Assembly: GCF_000278725.1 (NCBI RefSeq)
Contig: NZ_ALCA01000046.1
Location: 1 to 22,564 of the forward strand
Length of the DNA stretch: 22,564 bases
Source: Actinomyces sp. ICM47
GTDB taxonomy: Bacteria > Actinomycetota > Actinomycetes > Actinomycetales > Actinomycetaceae
Reading direction: 5' to 3'
Made by a program: the position numbers and the translations under genes. Shown here one piece after another: positions 1-8,142 of this stretch. The notes below the pieces were generated by a model. That model saw only the letters and a list, made by a program, of their open reading frames with translations. It had not been told where the DNA came from and made no database searches. Within the stretch, counting starts at the first letter, position 1; each line of letters begins with the position of its first letter.

Positions 1-466
1 AGGCCTCGTTGATGGACGGGTGCTGTGTCGCCTGTGAAACAGTTGACTGGCTTGACAACGCAAGCCGCCCCCTCGCTCATGGTGGAATCGCGCCATAACA
101 AGCAGATACCAACACGCAATAAGACGAAAGAAAGTGAGCTCAACAACCCTCCATATAACACGGGCATGAGAGTCTGACAGGATGATGCTGACCGATGTGC
201 AAATGATAATGAACAGGCCTGCAGCTTCGATCCTTTGGGTGTCTTGGTGAGGTAGTCTCAGGGGAGAAAATCCTGCAAATCCTGGGTTTGATACTATCTT
301 GCATAGGTAGTCGAACCCGGCTTCATTGTTGAAAAAGTCTTGGGAATTTTGTCAAAGGGCTTCTGGATTCCGCGATAAGTGCTGTACGCTGATGTTCAGT
401 GACCATTAGGTCAGAGTTTGTTCTAGGCCCGACCGGGTCACCCGACACATCATTGGAGTTAGACAC
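1..466. other. Gene-free leader upstream of the protease array
   Basis: I see no credible gene here. Positions 1-45 resemble 3938-3982, the sequence right after the hairpin behind the first protease gene: both contain AGGCCTCGTT-ATGGACGGG followed by TGTCG and GTGAAAC (34-40 here, 3971-3977 there). This suggests that another paralog ends just left of the window. Roughly 50-330 is richer in A/T, has no match to the other spacers and may be an insertion or unrelated leader DNA. From about 385 the sequence resembles the leader of the second protease gene again and ends in a GGAG ribosome binding site at 455-458. Confidence 0.6.
385..390 (+). promoter_or_regulatory. Putative -10 element of protease gene 1
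   Basis: TACGCT lies 82 bases before the ATG, the same distance as -10-like hexamers in front of the other five family genes (76-83 bases). No good -35 is seen at 15-18 bp spacing; a TTGTCA is present further up at 349-354. A small hairpin (TGACC-loop-GGTCA) follows around 399-412. The support is comparative, not from a strong consensus. Confidence 0.35.
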
Positions 467-3400
467 ATGACACCGAAGAAACCGGCGAAGCTTTTCGCTA
501 TCGCCGGCGCGTGCGCGGTTGCCATCGCGCTACCCACGTCCCTGGCCATGCCGGGGTCGCTCCTCCACCAGGCCGGCTCTGACGCCGACGCTGCACAGTC
601 CGCACAGTCGGCTGCCGACGAGGCAGCGGCGAGCGAACCCGCTCCCGAGCTCCCCGTGGGCGACGTCGACAACGCGCTGACCTCCGCCGACGGTGAGTCC
701 CTTCTCGACGAGGGGGACCCGGCCACGACCGAAGAAGACTCTTCGACCGTCGTGGATATGATCGTCCAGCTCGAGGACGGCACCGACACAGCCGCCGCCC
801 TCGCCTCTATCAACTCGGCCGTGGCAGCGGCCTACCCGGATGCCTCCGCCGAGGTATCGCGCGAATACACCAACGCCTTTACGGGCTTCGCGCTGAGCGC
901 CCCCATCGGCTCGATGGATGCGATCCGCGGCGTGAGCGGTGTCCAGAGCGCCTTCCTCGATCACGAGACCCAAGTCAGCGACGAAGGCGATGACACTCCC
1001 GCCGACGCGGAGGGCACCGGCGGTGCCGACGCCTCGGCCGACTCCGGCAGTGCCGCCGACGCCGAGAGCAACCCCATGGCAGCCATGCGCGCCGCGCAGC
1101 ACGGCGACGTCCTGTCCGCCCAGGTCATGATGAAGGCCGACAAGATCTCCCAGACCGGCGCTGGCAAGGTCGTCGCCATCATCGACACGGGTGTGGACAT
1201 GAGCCACCCCGCGTTCGCGGGAGGCCTGCACGGAACTCCCGCTATCGACAGCTCCAAGGGCGCATCTCTGGCACGACAGGTGGGCAAGAGCGGCACCTAC
1301 GTCAACCAGAAGTTCCCCTTCGCCTACGACTATGCGGACGGTGACAACGACGCATCACCGGCTGGTTCTCACGGCACGCACGTTGCCGGCATCACCGCAG
1401 CCAACGGTAGTCAGATCACGGGTATTGCCCCCGATGCTCAGATCATCGTCGGCAAGGTCGCGCGCAGCCGCGGCGGCATCCCCGACTCTGCGCTGCTCGC
1501 CGCCCTGGACGACATGGCGGTCATTAAGCCTGACGTCGTGAACCTGTCCCTCGGTCGCACGGCTGGCATGGACAGTGCGGCCGACACCCTGTTCGCGGGC
1601 GTGTACGAGAAGCTGCAGAACAACGGCACTATCGTCGACGTGGCCGCCGGCAACGAATACTCGGCTGCTTACGGCAACAAGTCGGGCAAGAACCTGCCCT
1701 ACGCCTCCGACCCGGACTCTTCGACCCTGGGTGAACCCTCCACCTTCGCGCCCGTCGTGTCGGTGGCCTCCATCGAAAACGCGCGGAACGGTCGCGGTGC
1801 CTATAAGATGTCTGACTTCAGCTCGTGGGGCGTGTCTCCTGACATGCGCCTCAAGCCTGAGGTGACCGCCCCCGGCGGCAACATCTACTCCTCCGTGCCC
1901 GGTGGCGGCTACCAGTACATGTCCGGCACGTCCATGGCGACCCCGCAGATCACCGGTGTCAGCGCCGTCGTGCTTGAACGCGTTCAGAACGACCCGCTCT
2001 TCTCCTCGATGAGCGCGCGCCAGAAGGCCGACGTCGTCCAGAACCTCATCATGGGCACCGCTGTCCCCGTCGCCGATCCGAACGCCAGCTCCGGTGCCTA
2101 CTACTCCCCGCGTAAGCAGGGCGCAGGCCTCGTGAACGTTCAAGCGGCCACGACCTCGTCCGTGTACCCGACCGTGAACGGTGCTGCCGACTCTTCCCGC
2201 CCCAAGGCGGAACTGGGGGACGGCACCAAGGGCTGGCACTTCGACGTCACCCTGCACAACATGTCCGGCACGGCGGCGACCTACGATCTCTCCGCTCAGG
2301 CCCTGTCTGAGAACATCTCGGGCGGCCTCTTCACCGGCAGCTCCACCGACTGGAACGGCAAGGGTGTCAGCGTCTCCTTCTCCAACAACAGCGTGACCGT
2401 CCCCGCCAAGGGCGAGGCCACCGTTGGTATCGACGTCACCCCCGGCAGCCAGTTCGCCCAGTGGGTGAGCGCGAACGCCCCCTCGGGCACCTTCCTGGAC
2501 GGCTTCGTGCGCTTCACGGCTCGCACGAATGGCCAGTCCGACATGACCGTGCCCTACCTGGGCTTCTACGGATCCTGGGGCACGCCTTCGATCTTCGATC
2601 AGATGCTCTCCGAGGGTGACGGCCACGCTGCTTCTTCGGCCATCTACAACGGCCAGAACGGCAGCCTCCTCGGCTACAACCCCCTCGTCAAGGGCAGCGA
2701 GCGCGAGGGTCGTCCCAACGCCGACCGCTACGTGATCTCCCGTTCCACGGCCTCGGGCGCGCCCACGGCTATCACTCCTCGCACGGGCACGCTGCGGTCC
2801 GTCCACACGATGACCACGACCTACGCGAACGAGGCCGGCAAGAGCGTCGCTTCCTTCACCTCCACGCAGAACTGGAAGTCGGTGTATAACTCCGACGAGC
2901 GGCGGATGACCTGGGTTGAGGAAAACCACGAGTCGCGTTCGATCAACCTCAACGACTACAAGTACTCGAGGCTGCCCGACGGCAAGTACACGCTGACGAT
3001 CTCCGCCTCCAACGACGGCCCCTCGCCGACGAAGCAGTCCCTGACCTACAACTTCCGCGTTGACACCAAGGCGCCCGTCGTCGAGCGTGCCACGCTGAGC
3101 AACGGGGGTTCCACCCTCAACGTGGAGATCAGCGACGAGTCGCCGCTGGCGGGCTTCACGGTGAACGACCCGAACAGCGGCCAGTACATCTACCGCGACG
3201 TCATCCGTAACGACGCCGACCAGACCTACTCGAACGGTCGTTACCACTACACGGCCACCGTCGACATGAGCAGGGTGAGCGGCGGCAACTCCAGCAAGCC
3301 CTACGTGCTCGCGTGGGACTACGGCCTCAACCACTCCAAGGCCACCACGATCGGGGCGGCTACCGGTAACGGCGGCGGCAACGACGGTGGCAACACCGGA

Positions 3401-3868
3401 GACCAGCCGGGTAATGGCGGCGGCGACAACGGTGGCAACACCGGAGACCAGCCCGGTAACGGCGGCGGCAACGACGGTGGCAACACCGGAGACCAGCCCG
3501 GTAACGGCGGCGGCGACGGTGGCGGCATCGGCGGCAACGTGTGTAGCCCCTCCATGGGTGGCCGCTGGGTGACCGACGGCTACCGCTGGGCGTGGCAGTG
3601 CAACAACGGTGCGTACCTGCGTAATGGCTGGTACCTCATCGACGGTCGCTACTACTACTTTGACGGCAACGGCTACATGCGCTCCGGCTGGGTGCGCGGT
3701 AGGGGCTCCTGGTACTACCTGGGCAACAACGGTGCCATGCAGACCGGCTGGGTCAAGATCGGTGGCCGCTGGTACTACCTGGGTTCCGACGGTGCGATGT
3801 ACAGCGGTACCCGCACGATCGATGGAAACTCCTACGAGTTCAGCGAATCTGGCGAGTGGATCAAGTGA
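467..3868 (+). CDS. Secreted wall-bound S8 subtilase (paralog 1, no PA insert)
   Basis: Predicted exported serine endopeptidase of the subtilisin family, lactocepin/C5a-peptidase-like, retained on the cell wall. ATG 467 follows GGAG with 8 nt spacing. The signal peptide spans about residues 1-27 (MTPKK, hydrophobic core, SLA site). LPVGDVDNALTS and an I9 propeptide (about 93-170) come next, then an acidic Ala/Asp-rich linker. The catalytic triad is D240 (IIDTGVD), H302 (GSHGTHVAG) and S489 (SGTSMATPQ), with oxyanion N396 (AAGNE). N396 and S489 are only 93 residues apart, against about 232 in the three paralogs, so the PA-type insert is missing here. A Fn3-like region (about 560-950, with PYLGFYGSW) is followed by three 15-residue Gly/Asn repeats and about four wall-binding GW/WYYL repeats from about 1025. 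No LPXTG motif is present. The natural substrate cannot be read from sequence. Confidence 0.93.
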   Translation: MTPKKPAKLFAIAGACAVAIALPTSLAMPGSLLHQAGSDADAAQSAQSAADEAAASEPAPELPVGDVDNALTSADGESLLDEGDPATTEEDSSTVVDMIVQLEDGTDTAAALASINSAVAAAYPDASAEVSREYTNAFTGFALSAPIGSMDAIRGVSGVQSAFLDHETQVSDEGDDTPADAEGTGGADASADSGSAADAESNPMAAMRAAQHGDVLSAQVMMKADKISQTGAGKVVAIIDTGVDMSHPAFAGGLHGTPAIDSSKGASLARQVGKSGTYVNQKFPFAYDYADGDNDASPAGSHGTHVAGITAANGSQITGIAPDAQIIVGKVARSRGGIPDSALLAALDDMAVIKPDVVNLSLGRTAGMDSAADTLFAGVYEKLQNNGTIVDVAAGNEYSAAYGNKSGKNLPYASDPDSSTLGEPSTFAPVVSVASIENARNGRGAYKMSDFSSWGVSPDMRLKPEVTAPGGNIYSSVPGGGYQYMSGTSMATPQITGVSAVVLERVQNDPLFSSMSARQKADVVQNLIMGTAVPVADPNASSGAYYSPRKQGAGLVNVQAATTSSVYPTVNGAADSSRPKAELGDGTKGWHFDVTLHNMSGTAATYDLSAQALSENISGGLFTGSSTDWNGKGVSVSFSNNSVTVPAKGEATVGIDVTPGSQFAQWVSANAPSGTFLDGFVRFTARTNGQSDMTVPYLGFYGSWGTPSIFDQMLSEGDGHAASSAIYNGQNGSLLGYNPLVKGSEREGRPNADRYVISRSTASGAPTAITPRTGTLRSVHTMTTTYANEAGKSVASFTSTQNWKSVYNSDERRMTWVEENHESRSINLNDYKYSRLPDGKYTLTISASNDGPSPTKQSLTYNFRVDTKAPVVERATLSNGGSTLNVEISDESPLAGFTVNDPNSGQYIYRDVIRNDADQTYSNGRYHYTATVDMSRVSGGNSSKPYVLAWDYGLNHSKATTIGAATGNGGGNDGGNTGDQPGNGGGDNGGNTGDQPGNGGGNDGGNTGDQPGNGGGDGGGIGGNVCSPSMGGRWVTDGYRWAWQCNNGAYLRNGWYLIDGRYYYFDGNGYMRSGWVRGRGSWYYLGNNGAMQTGWVKIGGRWYYLGSDGAMYSGTRTIDGNSYEFSESGEWIK
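3365..3526 (+). repeat. 45-bp in-frame tandem repeat, Gly/Asn-rich linker
   Basis: Three full 45-bp copies start at 3365, 3410 and 3455, with a partial fourth. Each encodes a GNGGGNDGGNTGDQP-like unit between the Fn3-like region and the wall-binding repeats of protease 1. Copies differ by a few bases (for example GNGGGND against GNGGGDN). The array probably acts as a flexible spacer and could vary in copy number between strains. The other three proteases have a short non-repetitive linker at this place. Confidence 0.9.
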
Positions 3869-3896
3869 TCTGACGTCTTCTTCGTGAAACATACCG

Positions 3897-3940
3897 CCTG
3901 GGCCCGGGAACGCTAGTGCGACAGCGTTCCCGGGCCCAGG
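3897..3940 (+). terminator. Perfect 18-bp hairpin after protease gene 1
   Basis: CCTGGGCCCGGGAACGCT (3897-3914), an 8-nt loop and its exact reverse complement (3923-3940) form an 18-bp stem 28 bases after the stop codon. No T-run follows, so it is not a textbook intrinsic terminator. It may still stop transcription, as in many high-GC actinobacteria, or protect the mRNA 3' end. Closely related hairpins follow paralogs 2, 3 and 4. Confidence 0.75.
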
Positions 3941-4004
3941 CCTCGTTCATGGACGGGAGCGATGTCGTTCGTGAAACGGTGTCAAACTCGCGTGTTGTGT
4001 CGTG

Positions 4005-4010
4005 TACCCT
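4005..4010 (+). promoter_or_regulatory. Putative -10 element of protease gene 2
   Basis: TACCCT lies 83 bases before the ATG at 4088, in register with the -10-like hexamers of the other family genes. A GTGTCA at 3979-3984 resembles the TTGTCA seen elsewhere, but the 20-bp spacing is long. The surrounding leader is clearly similar to that of gene 1 (GTAC-CT, TGACC-TT-GGTC, GGGAG). Confidence 0.35.
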
Positions 4011-4087
4011 ACGAAGTAATGACCGTTGGGTCGGACTTTGTACTGCGCCCGTGCGGTCTGTCATCAACACATGGGAGTTTTACGACT

Positions 4088-7000
4088 ATGACACCGAAGA
4101 AACCAGTGGTGTTGCTTGCCCTCGCTGGGGCGTGCGCACTCGCGGTCGCGGCTCCGGCTGCCCTTGCGGCACCGCCCGCCCCCGTCACCCCGCAGCCCGC
4201 GCCGTCCACGACCGAACCGATCATTCCGGTCGGCGACGTCGACACCGCGCTGACCTCGAAGAACGGACAGACCCCGGCCGCTGCGCCGACCCAGGCCTCT
4301 GCTGCTGAGGACTCCACGCGCGTCGTTGGCATCATCGTCGAGCTGGCGAGCGGCACCGACCGCGCTGCCGCCCTCGCCGCCATGAACGAGGCCGTGGCTG
4401 GGGTTGACCCGGGCGCCTCCGCCGAGGTGAGCCGCGAGTACACCAACGCCTTTAGCGGATTCGCGCTGAAGGCCCCCGCCGGGTCGCTTGACGCGATCCG
4501 CAGCGTGAGCGGCGTGAAGGCCGCGTTCCTCGAGCGTGAGATTCAGGTCGACGATAACGTGACGCCCGACGCCGATAACGTGACGCCCGAGGCCGAGGGC
4601 GGTTTCATGGCCGCGCGCCTGGCGGGCCAGAATCCCGACAACCTGAGTGCCCAGCTCATCATGCACGCCGACCAGGTGTCCCAGAAGGGCGCGGGCAAGG
4701 TCATTGCCGTCATCGACACGGGCGTGGACATGACCCACCCGGCCTTCGCCGGTGCCCTGTCTGGGACTCCCGCCCTGGATGCGGGAAAGGTGGCCTCCCT
4801 GGCCGCCCAGCTGGGTGCGGGCAAGACGGGCACCTACGTCTCCGAGAAGTTCCCCTTCGCCTACGATTACGCGGACGATGACGCCGACGCGTCCCCGGCG
4901 GGTTCCCACGGCACGCACGTCGCTGGTATCGCCGCGGGTAACGCCGGTGAGATTATGGGCGTGGCCCCCGACGCGCAGATCATCGTCGCGAAGGTTGAGC
5001 GTGACCGCGGCGGTATCCCGGACTCCGCGCTGCTATCCGCCCTGGATGACATGGCGGTCCTGCGCCCCGATGTCGTGAATCTTTCGCTCGGCCAGACGGC
5101 CGGCATGGATAACGCCGCCGACAGCGTCTACGCGGGAATCTTCGAGACGCTGCAGGAGAAGGGGGTCGCAGTCGACGCGGCCGCCGGTAACGAATTCTCC
5201 GCAGGCTACGGCAACAACTCGGGTAAGAACCTGGCCTACGCCTCCGACCCCGACTCCTCGACCCTGGACGAACCCGCTTCCTACGCCCCCGTGGTTGCCG
5301 TTGCCTCCCTCGATAACGTGCTTCAGGCCAACGGCTTCAAGGCGGCCGGACGAGACATCGCCTACCAGCGTGCGCGCGCGGAGAACGGCGACAAGATCGC
5401 TGACATCGCCGAGCTGCCCGCTGGCGACTACGAGTACGTTGACGGTGGAATCGCCTCCGAAGACGACGTGAAAGCTCTCAAGGAGAAGTACCCGGACGGA
5501 CTGGCCGGTAAGTTTGTGCTCGTGTCGCGCGGTAAGCTGACCTTCGACGCTAAGGTGTCGAACCTTGCAGACCTCAAGCCCGCTGGCGTGCTCGTCTACA
5601 ACAACGTCCCGGGCGACGCGCTCATGGTCATGAGCCTGTCGACGCTGAGTGTGCCCGCCGGTTTCATGTCGCAGGCCGATGGTCAGGCCATGCTGGCCGC
5701 CGCCGACCATCACCTGACCCTCGTTGAGGGCATGACGATCACGCCCAGCGCCAAGCACTCAATGTCCGGCTTCAGTTCGTGGGGCGTCACCCCTGATCTG
5801 CGGCTCAAGCCCGAAGTGACTGCCCCCGGCGGCAACATCTATTCCTCGGTGCCTGACGGCGCATACGGGTTCATGTCCGGCACGTCCATGGCGACGCCTC
5901 AGATCGTCGGCGTGAGCGCCGTCGTGCTTGAACGTGTTCAGAACGATCCGCTCTTCGCCTCGATGAGTGATCGCGAGAAGGTGGACGTCGTCCAGAACCT
6001 CATCATGGGCACAGCCACCCCCGTCGTCGATCCGCTCCAGGACACCGGTGCCTACTACTCTCCGCGTAAGCAGGGATCCGGCCTGGTGAACGTTCTGGCT
6101 GCTACGACCTCGTCCGTGTACCCGACCGTGAAGGGTGCCCCCGAACAATCCCGACCCAAGGCCGACCTGGGGGATGGCACGAAGGGCTGGCACTTCGACG
6201 TCGTCCTGCACAACCTCTCCGACGCCTCGGCGACCTATGAGATGAACTCCCAGGCGCTTTCCGACATCGTGACGGACGGCTTCTTCAGTGAGCGCTCCTC
6301 CGATTGGCGTGGCAAGGGCGTGGAGATCGCCTACTCCGGCGCTGCCTCGGCCACCGGCGAGGGCGCGAGCGTCACCGTCCCCGCGAAGGGCGAGGCCACT
6401 GTCGGCATCGACGTCACCCCCGGATCCGCGTTCGCCCAGTACGTGACAGACAATGCGCCGTCGGGTACCTTCCTGGAGGGCTTCGTGCGCTTTACCTCGC
6501 GCACGCAGGGTCAGCCCGACCTGACCGTCCCCTACGTGGGCTTCTACGGTGACTGGGGCAAGCCCGCGATCTTTGACCAGCTCGCCTCTGAGGGCGATGG
6601 GCACATTCTGGCCTCGGGCATTGTCGATTCAGCCAATGGCTCCCTGCTCGGCTACAACCCCCTCGACGATGTGACAAAGCGTGAGGGTCGCCCCAACGCC
6701 GGGAATTACGTGATCTCCCGCGCTGATTCTGTGTATGCGCCCCATGCCGTGTTCCCTCGAACGGGAACCTTGCGTTCCGTTCACACGATGACGACAACCT
6801 TCACGAACGCGGCTGGCGAGGTCGTCGCCTCGTACACGTCTCACCAGAACTGGAAGTCCGCCCTGGACTCGAATGGGGTCATGACTGCGGTGGAGCAAGG
6901 CCATGCGTCCAGGGGACTGGACCTGACGTCCGACGAGTTCAAGAACCTGCCCGATGGCACGTACAAGCTGACGATTGCCGCCAGCAACGACGGGCCCTCG

Positions 7001-7915
7001 GCCACCGAGCAATCCATCTCCTACGACTTCCGCGTCGACACGAAGGCTCCGGTTCTGGAAAGCGTGAACGTGGACCTCGGGGATGTCGTCGGTCCTACCC
7101 TCGACCTGCAGATCAGCGACGAGTCCCCCATTGCGGGCTTTACTGTTCACGATCCCGGCAGTGGCCTGTGGTTCTACCGTGATGTCATTGATAACAGTTC
7201 CAATCAGTGGTTCAGTAATGGTAGGTACCACTACAGCCTGAGCCTCGGCCTGGGTGAGCTTGAGGACGGGTGGACTGCGCAGGGTGGCACGGGCGACATC
7301 ATCGCTCACCCCTATGTCATGGCGTGGGACTACGGCCTCAACCACTCCGAGGCCGTCACGATTGACCTGCCTTCCGACAACGAGGGTCCGGTTGCTCCGT
7401 GCGTGAGCCCCACGGGCGGACACTGGGTCCACGACTCCACTGGCTGGTGGTACGCCTGCGCGAGTGGCACGGACTACCTCAAGGGTGGCTGGTTCACGAT
7501 CAATGGCTCCGACTACCTGTTCGGTCCCAACGGCTACATGTCCACCGGTTTCCTCCAGCGTCCCTCCGGTGAGTGGGTCTACGCGGACTCCGAGGGTGCT
7601 CTGGTGGGCGGCTGGGTCAGCGACGGCGGCTCCTGGTACTACATGGATCCCGACACCAAGGTCATGCGCACCGGCTGGCTGCTCGATCGCGGCTCCTGGT
7701 ACTACCTGTCTGACAGCGGTGCGATGGACGTCGGCTGGGTGCAGGTTGACGGGTCCTGGTACTACATGAACGCCGACGGCATCATGCAGACCGGCTGGGT
7801 GAAGGTGGGTTCCTCCTGGTACTACCTGTCCTACTCCGGCGCGATGCTCACCGGCACGCACACGATCAATGGACGTACCTACGTCTTTGACGAGTCGGGT
7901 GCATGGGTCAGGTGA
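4088..7915 (+). CDS. Secreted wall-bound S8 subtilase (paralog 2, with PA insert)
   Basis: Predicted exported lactocepin/C5a-peptidase-like serine protease of 1275 aa. The frame is open upstream to an ATG at 3962, but ATG 4088 is chosen: GGGAG (4073-4077) sits 10 nt before it and the protein then begins with MTPKKP and a signal peptide (about 1-27), as in paralog 1. IPVGDVDTALTSKNG is followed by an I9 propeptide (about 78-155). Catalytic residues are D210, H274 and S600, with oxyanion N368. A PA-type insert of about 140 residues (about 414-553) lies between N368 and S600 and may control substrate access. The Fn3-like region (with PYVGFYGDW) leads to a C-terminal wall-binding module from about residue 1103. 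It starts with a Cys-containing GGHW...GWWYAC segment followed by about seven GW/WYYL repeats. Short stretches are identical to paralog 4 (see findings). Confidence 0.93.
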   Translation: MTPKKPVVLLALAGACALAVAAPAALAAPPAPVTPQPAPSTTEPIIPVGDVDTALTSKNGQTPAAAPTQASAAEDSTRVVGIIVELASGTDRAAALAAMNEAVAGVDPGASAEVSREYTNAFSGFALKAPAGSLDAIRSVSGVKAAFLEREIQVDDNVTPDADNVTPEAEGGFMAARLAGQNPDNLSAQLIMHADQVSQKGAGKVIAVIDTGVDMTHPAFAGALSGTPALDAGKVASLAAQLGAGKTGTYVSEKFPFAYDYADDDADASPAGSHGTHVAGIAAGNAGEIMGVAPDAQIIVAKVERDRGGIPDSALLSALDDMAVLRPDVVNLSLGQTAGMDNAADSVYAGIFETLQEKGVAVDAAAGNEFSAGYGNNSGKNLAYASDPDSSTLDEPASYAPVVAVASLDNVLQANGFKAAGRDIAYQRARAENGDKIADIAELPAGDYEYVDGGIASEDDVKALKEKYPDGLAGKFVLVSRGKLTFDAKVSNLADLKPAGVLVYNNVPGDALMVMSLSTLSVPAGFMSQADGQAMLAAADHHLTLVEGMTITPSAKHSMSGFSSWGVTPDLRLKPEVTAPGGNIYSSVPDGAYGFMSGTSMATPQIVGVSAVVLERVQNDPLFASMSDREKVDVVQNLIMGTATPVVDPLQDTGAYYSPRKQGSGLVNVLAATTSSVYPTVKGAPEQSRPKADLGDGTKGWHFDVVLHNLSDASATYEMNSQALSDIVTDGFFSERSSDWRGKGVEIAYSGAASATGEGASVTVPAKGEATVGIDVTPGSAFAQYVTDNAPSGTFLEGFVRFTSRTQGQPDLTVPYVGFYGDWGKPAIFDQLASEGDGHILASGIVDSANGSLLGYNPLDDVTKREGRPNAGNYVISRADSVYAPHAVFPRTGTLRSVHTMTTTFTNAAGEVVASYTSHQNWKSALDSNGVMTAVEQGHASRGLDLTSDEFKNLPDGTYKLTIAASNDGPSATEQSISYDFRVDTKAPVLESVNVDLGDVVGPTLDLQISDESPIAGFTVHDPGSGLWFYRDVIDNSSNQWFSNGRYHYSLSLGLGELEDGWTAQGGTGDIIAHPYVMAWDYGLNHSEAVTIDLPSDNEGPVAPCVSPTGGHWVHDSTGWWYACASGTDYLKGGWFTINGSDYLFGPNGYMSTGFLQRPSGEWVYADSEGALVGGWVSDGGSWYYMDPDTKVMRTGWLLDRGSWYYLSDSGAMDVGWVQVDGSWYYMNADGIMQTGWVKVGSSWYYLSYSGAMLTGTHTINGRTYVFDESGAWVR

Positions 7916-7945
7916 GCTGAGCGTCGGCGTCTGACGAAGAATCGG

Positions 7946-7989
7946 CCCGGGTCTCGGAACGTTGTTTTGTAAGCGTTCCGAGGCCCGGG
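7946..7989 (+). terminator. 16-bp hairpin after protease gene 2
   Basis: CCCGGGTCTCGGAACG (7946-7961) pairs with CGTTCCGAGGCCCGGG (7974-7989) with a single G-T wobble, 30 bases after the stop. The stem is related in sequence to the one behind gene 1 (shared CCCGGG and GGAACG). The following bases (TCCGGTTTATTAG) are only weakly T-rich. Confidence 0.72.
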
Positions 7990-8041
7990 TCCGGTTTATT
8001 AGTAAAATATTCTTCAATCGTTTCCCAATGTGAAACAAAGT

Positions 8042-8069
8042 TTGTCACAAGCCTTTTGTAAGGTATGTT
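8042..8069 (+). promoter_or_regulatory. Putative sigma-70-type promoter of protease gene 3
   Basis: TTGTCA (8042-8047) and TATGTT (8064-8069) are separated by 16 bp; five and four bases match the TTGACA and TATAAT consensus. The -10 starts 79 bases before ATG 8143, giving a leader of about 67 nt. GTGAAAC at 8030-8036, just upstream, also occurs before gene 2 and at the window start. An inverted repeat (GGCGGCC 8076-8082, GGCCGCC 8112-8118) could form a stem in the leader. Confidence 0.5.
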
Positions 8070-8142
8070 GGGTGTGGCGGCCGACACGGCGCGGTCTTCA
8101 CGCCCAAGGGTGGCCGCCTGTCGACACATTGGAGTTACGCAC

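Noticed and set aside
52..57. Perfect TTGACA as a promoter of protease gene 1
   Set aside because: There is no acceptable -10 at 15-19 bp, and it lies about 410 bases before the start. It may be a relic of the leader of a lost or displaced copy.
1355..3892. 845-codon open frame on the minus strand opposite protease gene 1
   Set aside because: It mirrors a high-GC coding strand with rich codon bias, has low-complexity Val/Ala/His/Arg composition, no domain and no ribosome binding site. The plus-strand gene is certain.
3962..4087. Upstream start (ATG 3962) for protease 2
   Set aside because: It would overlap the putative promoter and add 42 residues before a clear signal peptide; ATG 4088 has a ribosome binding site and matches the paralogs.
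8065..8142. Upstream start (ATG 8065) for protease 3
   Set aside because: It lies inside the predicted -10 and hides the signal peptide; ATG 8143 has GGAG at the right distance.
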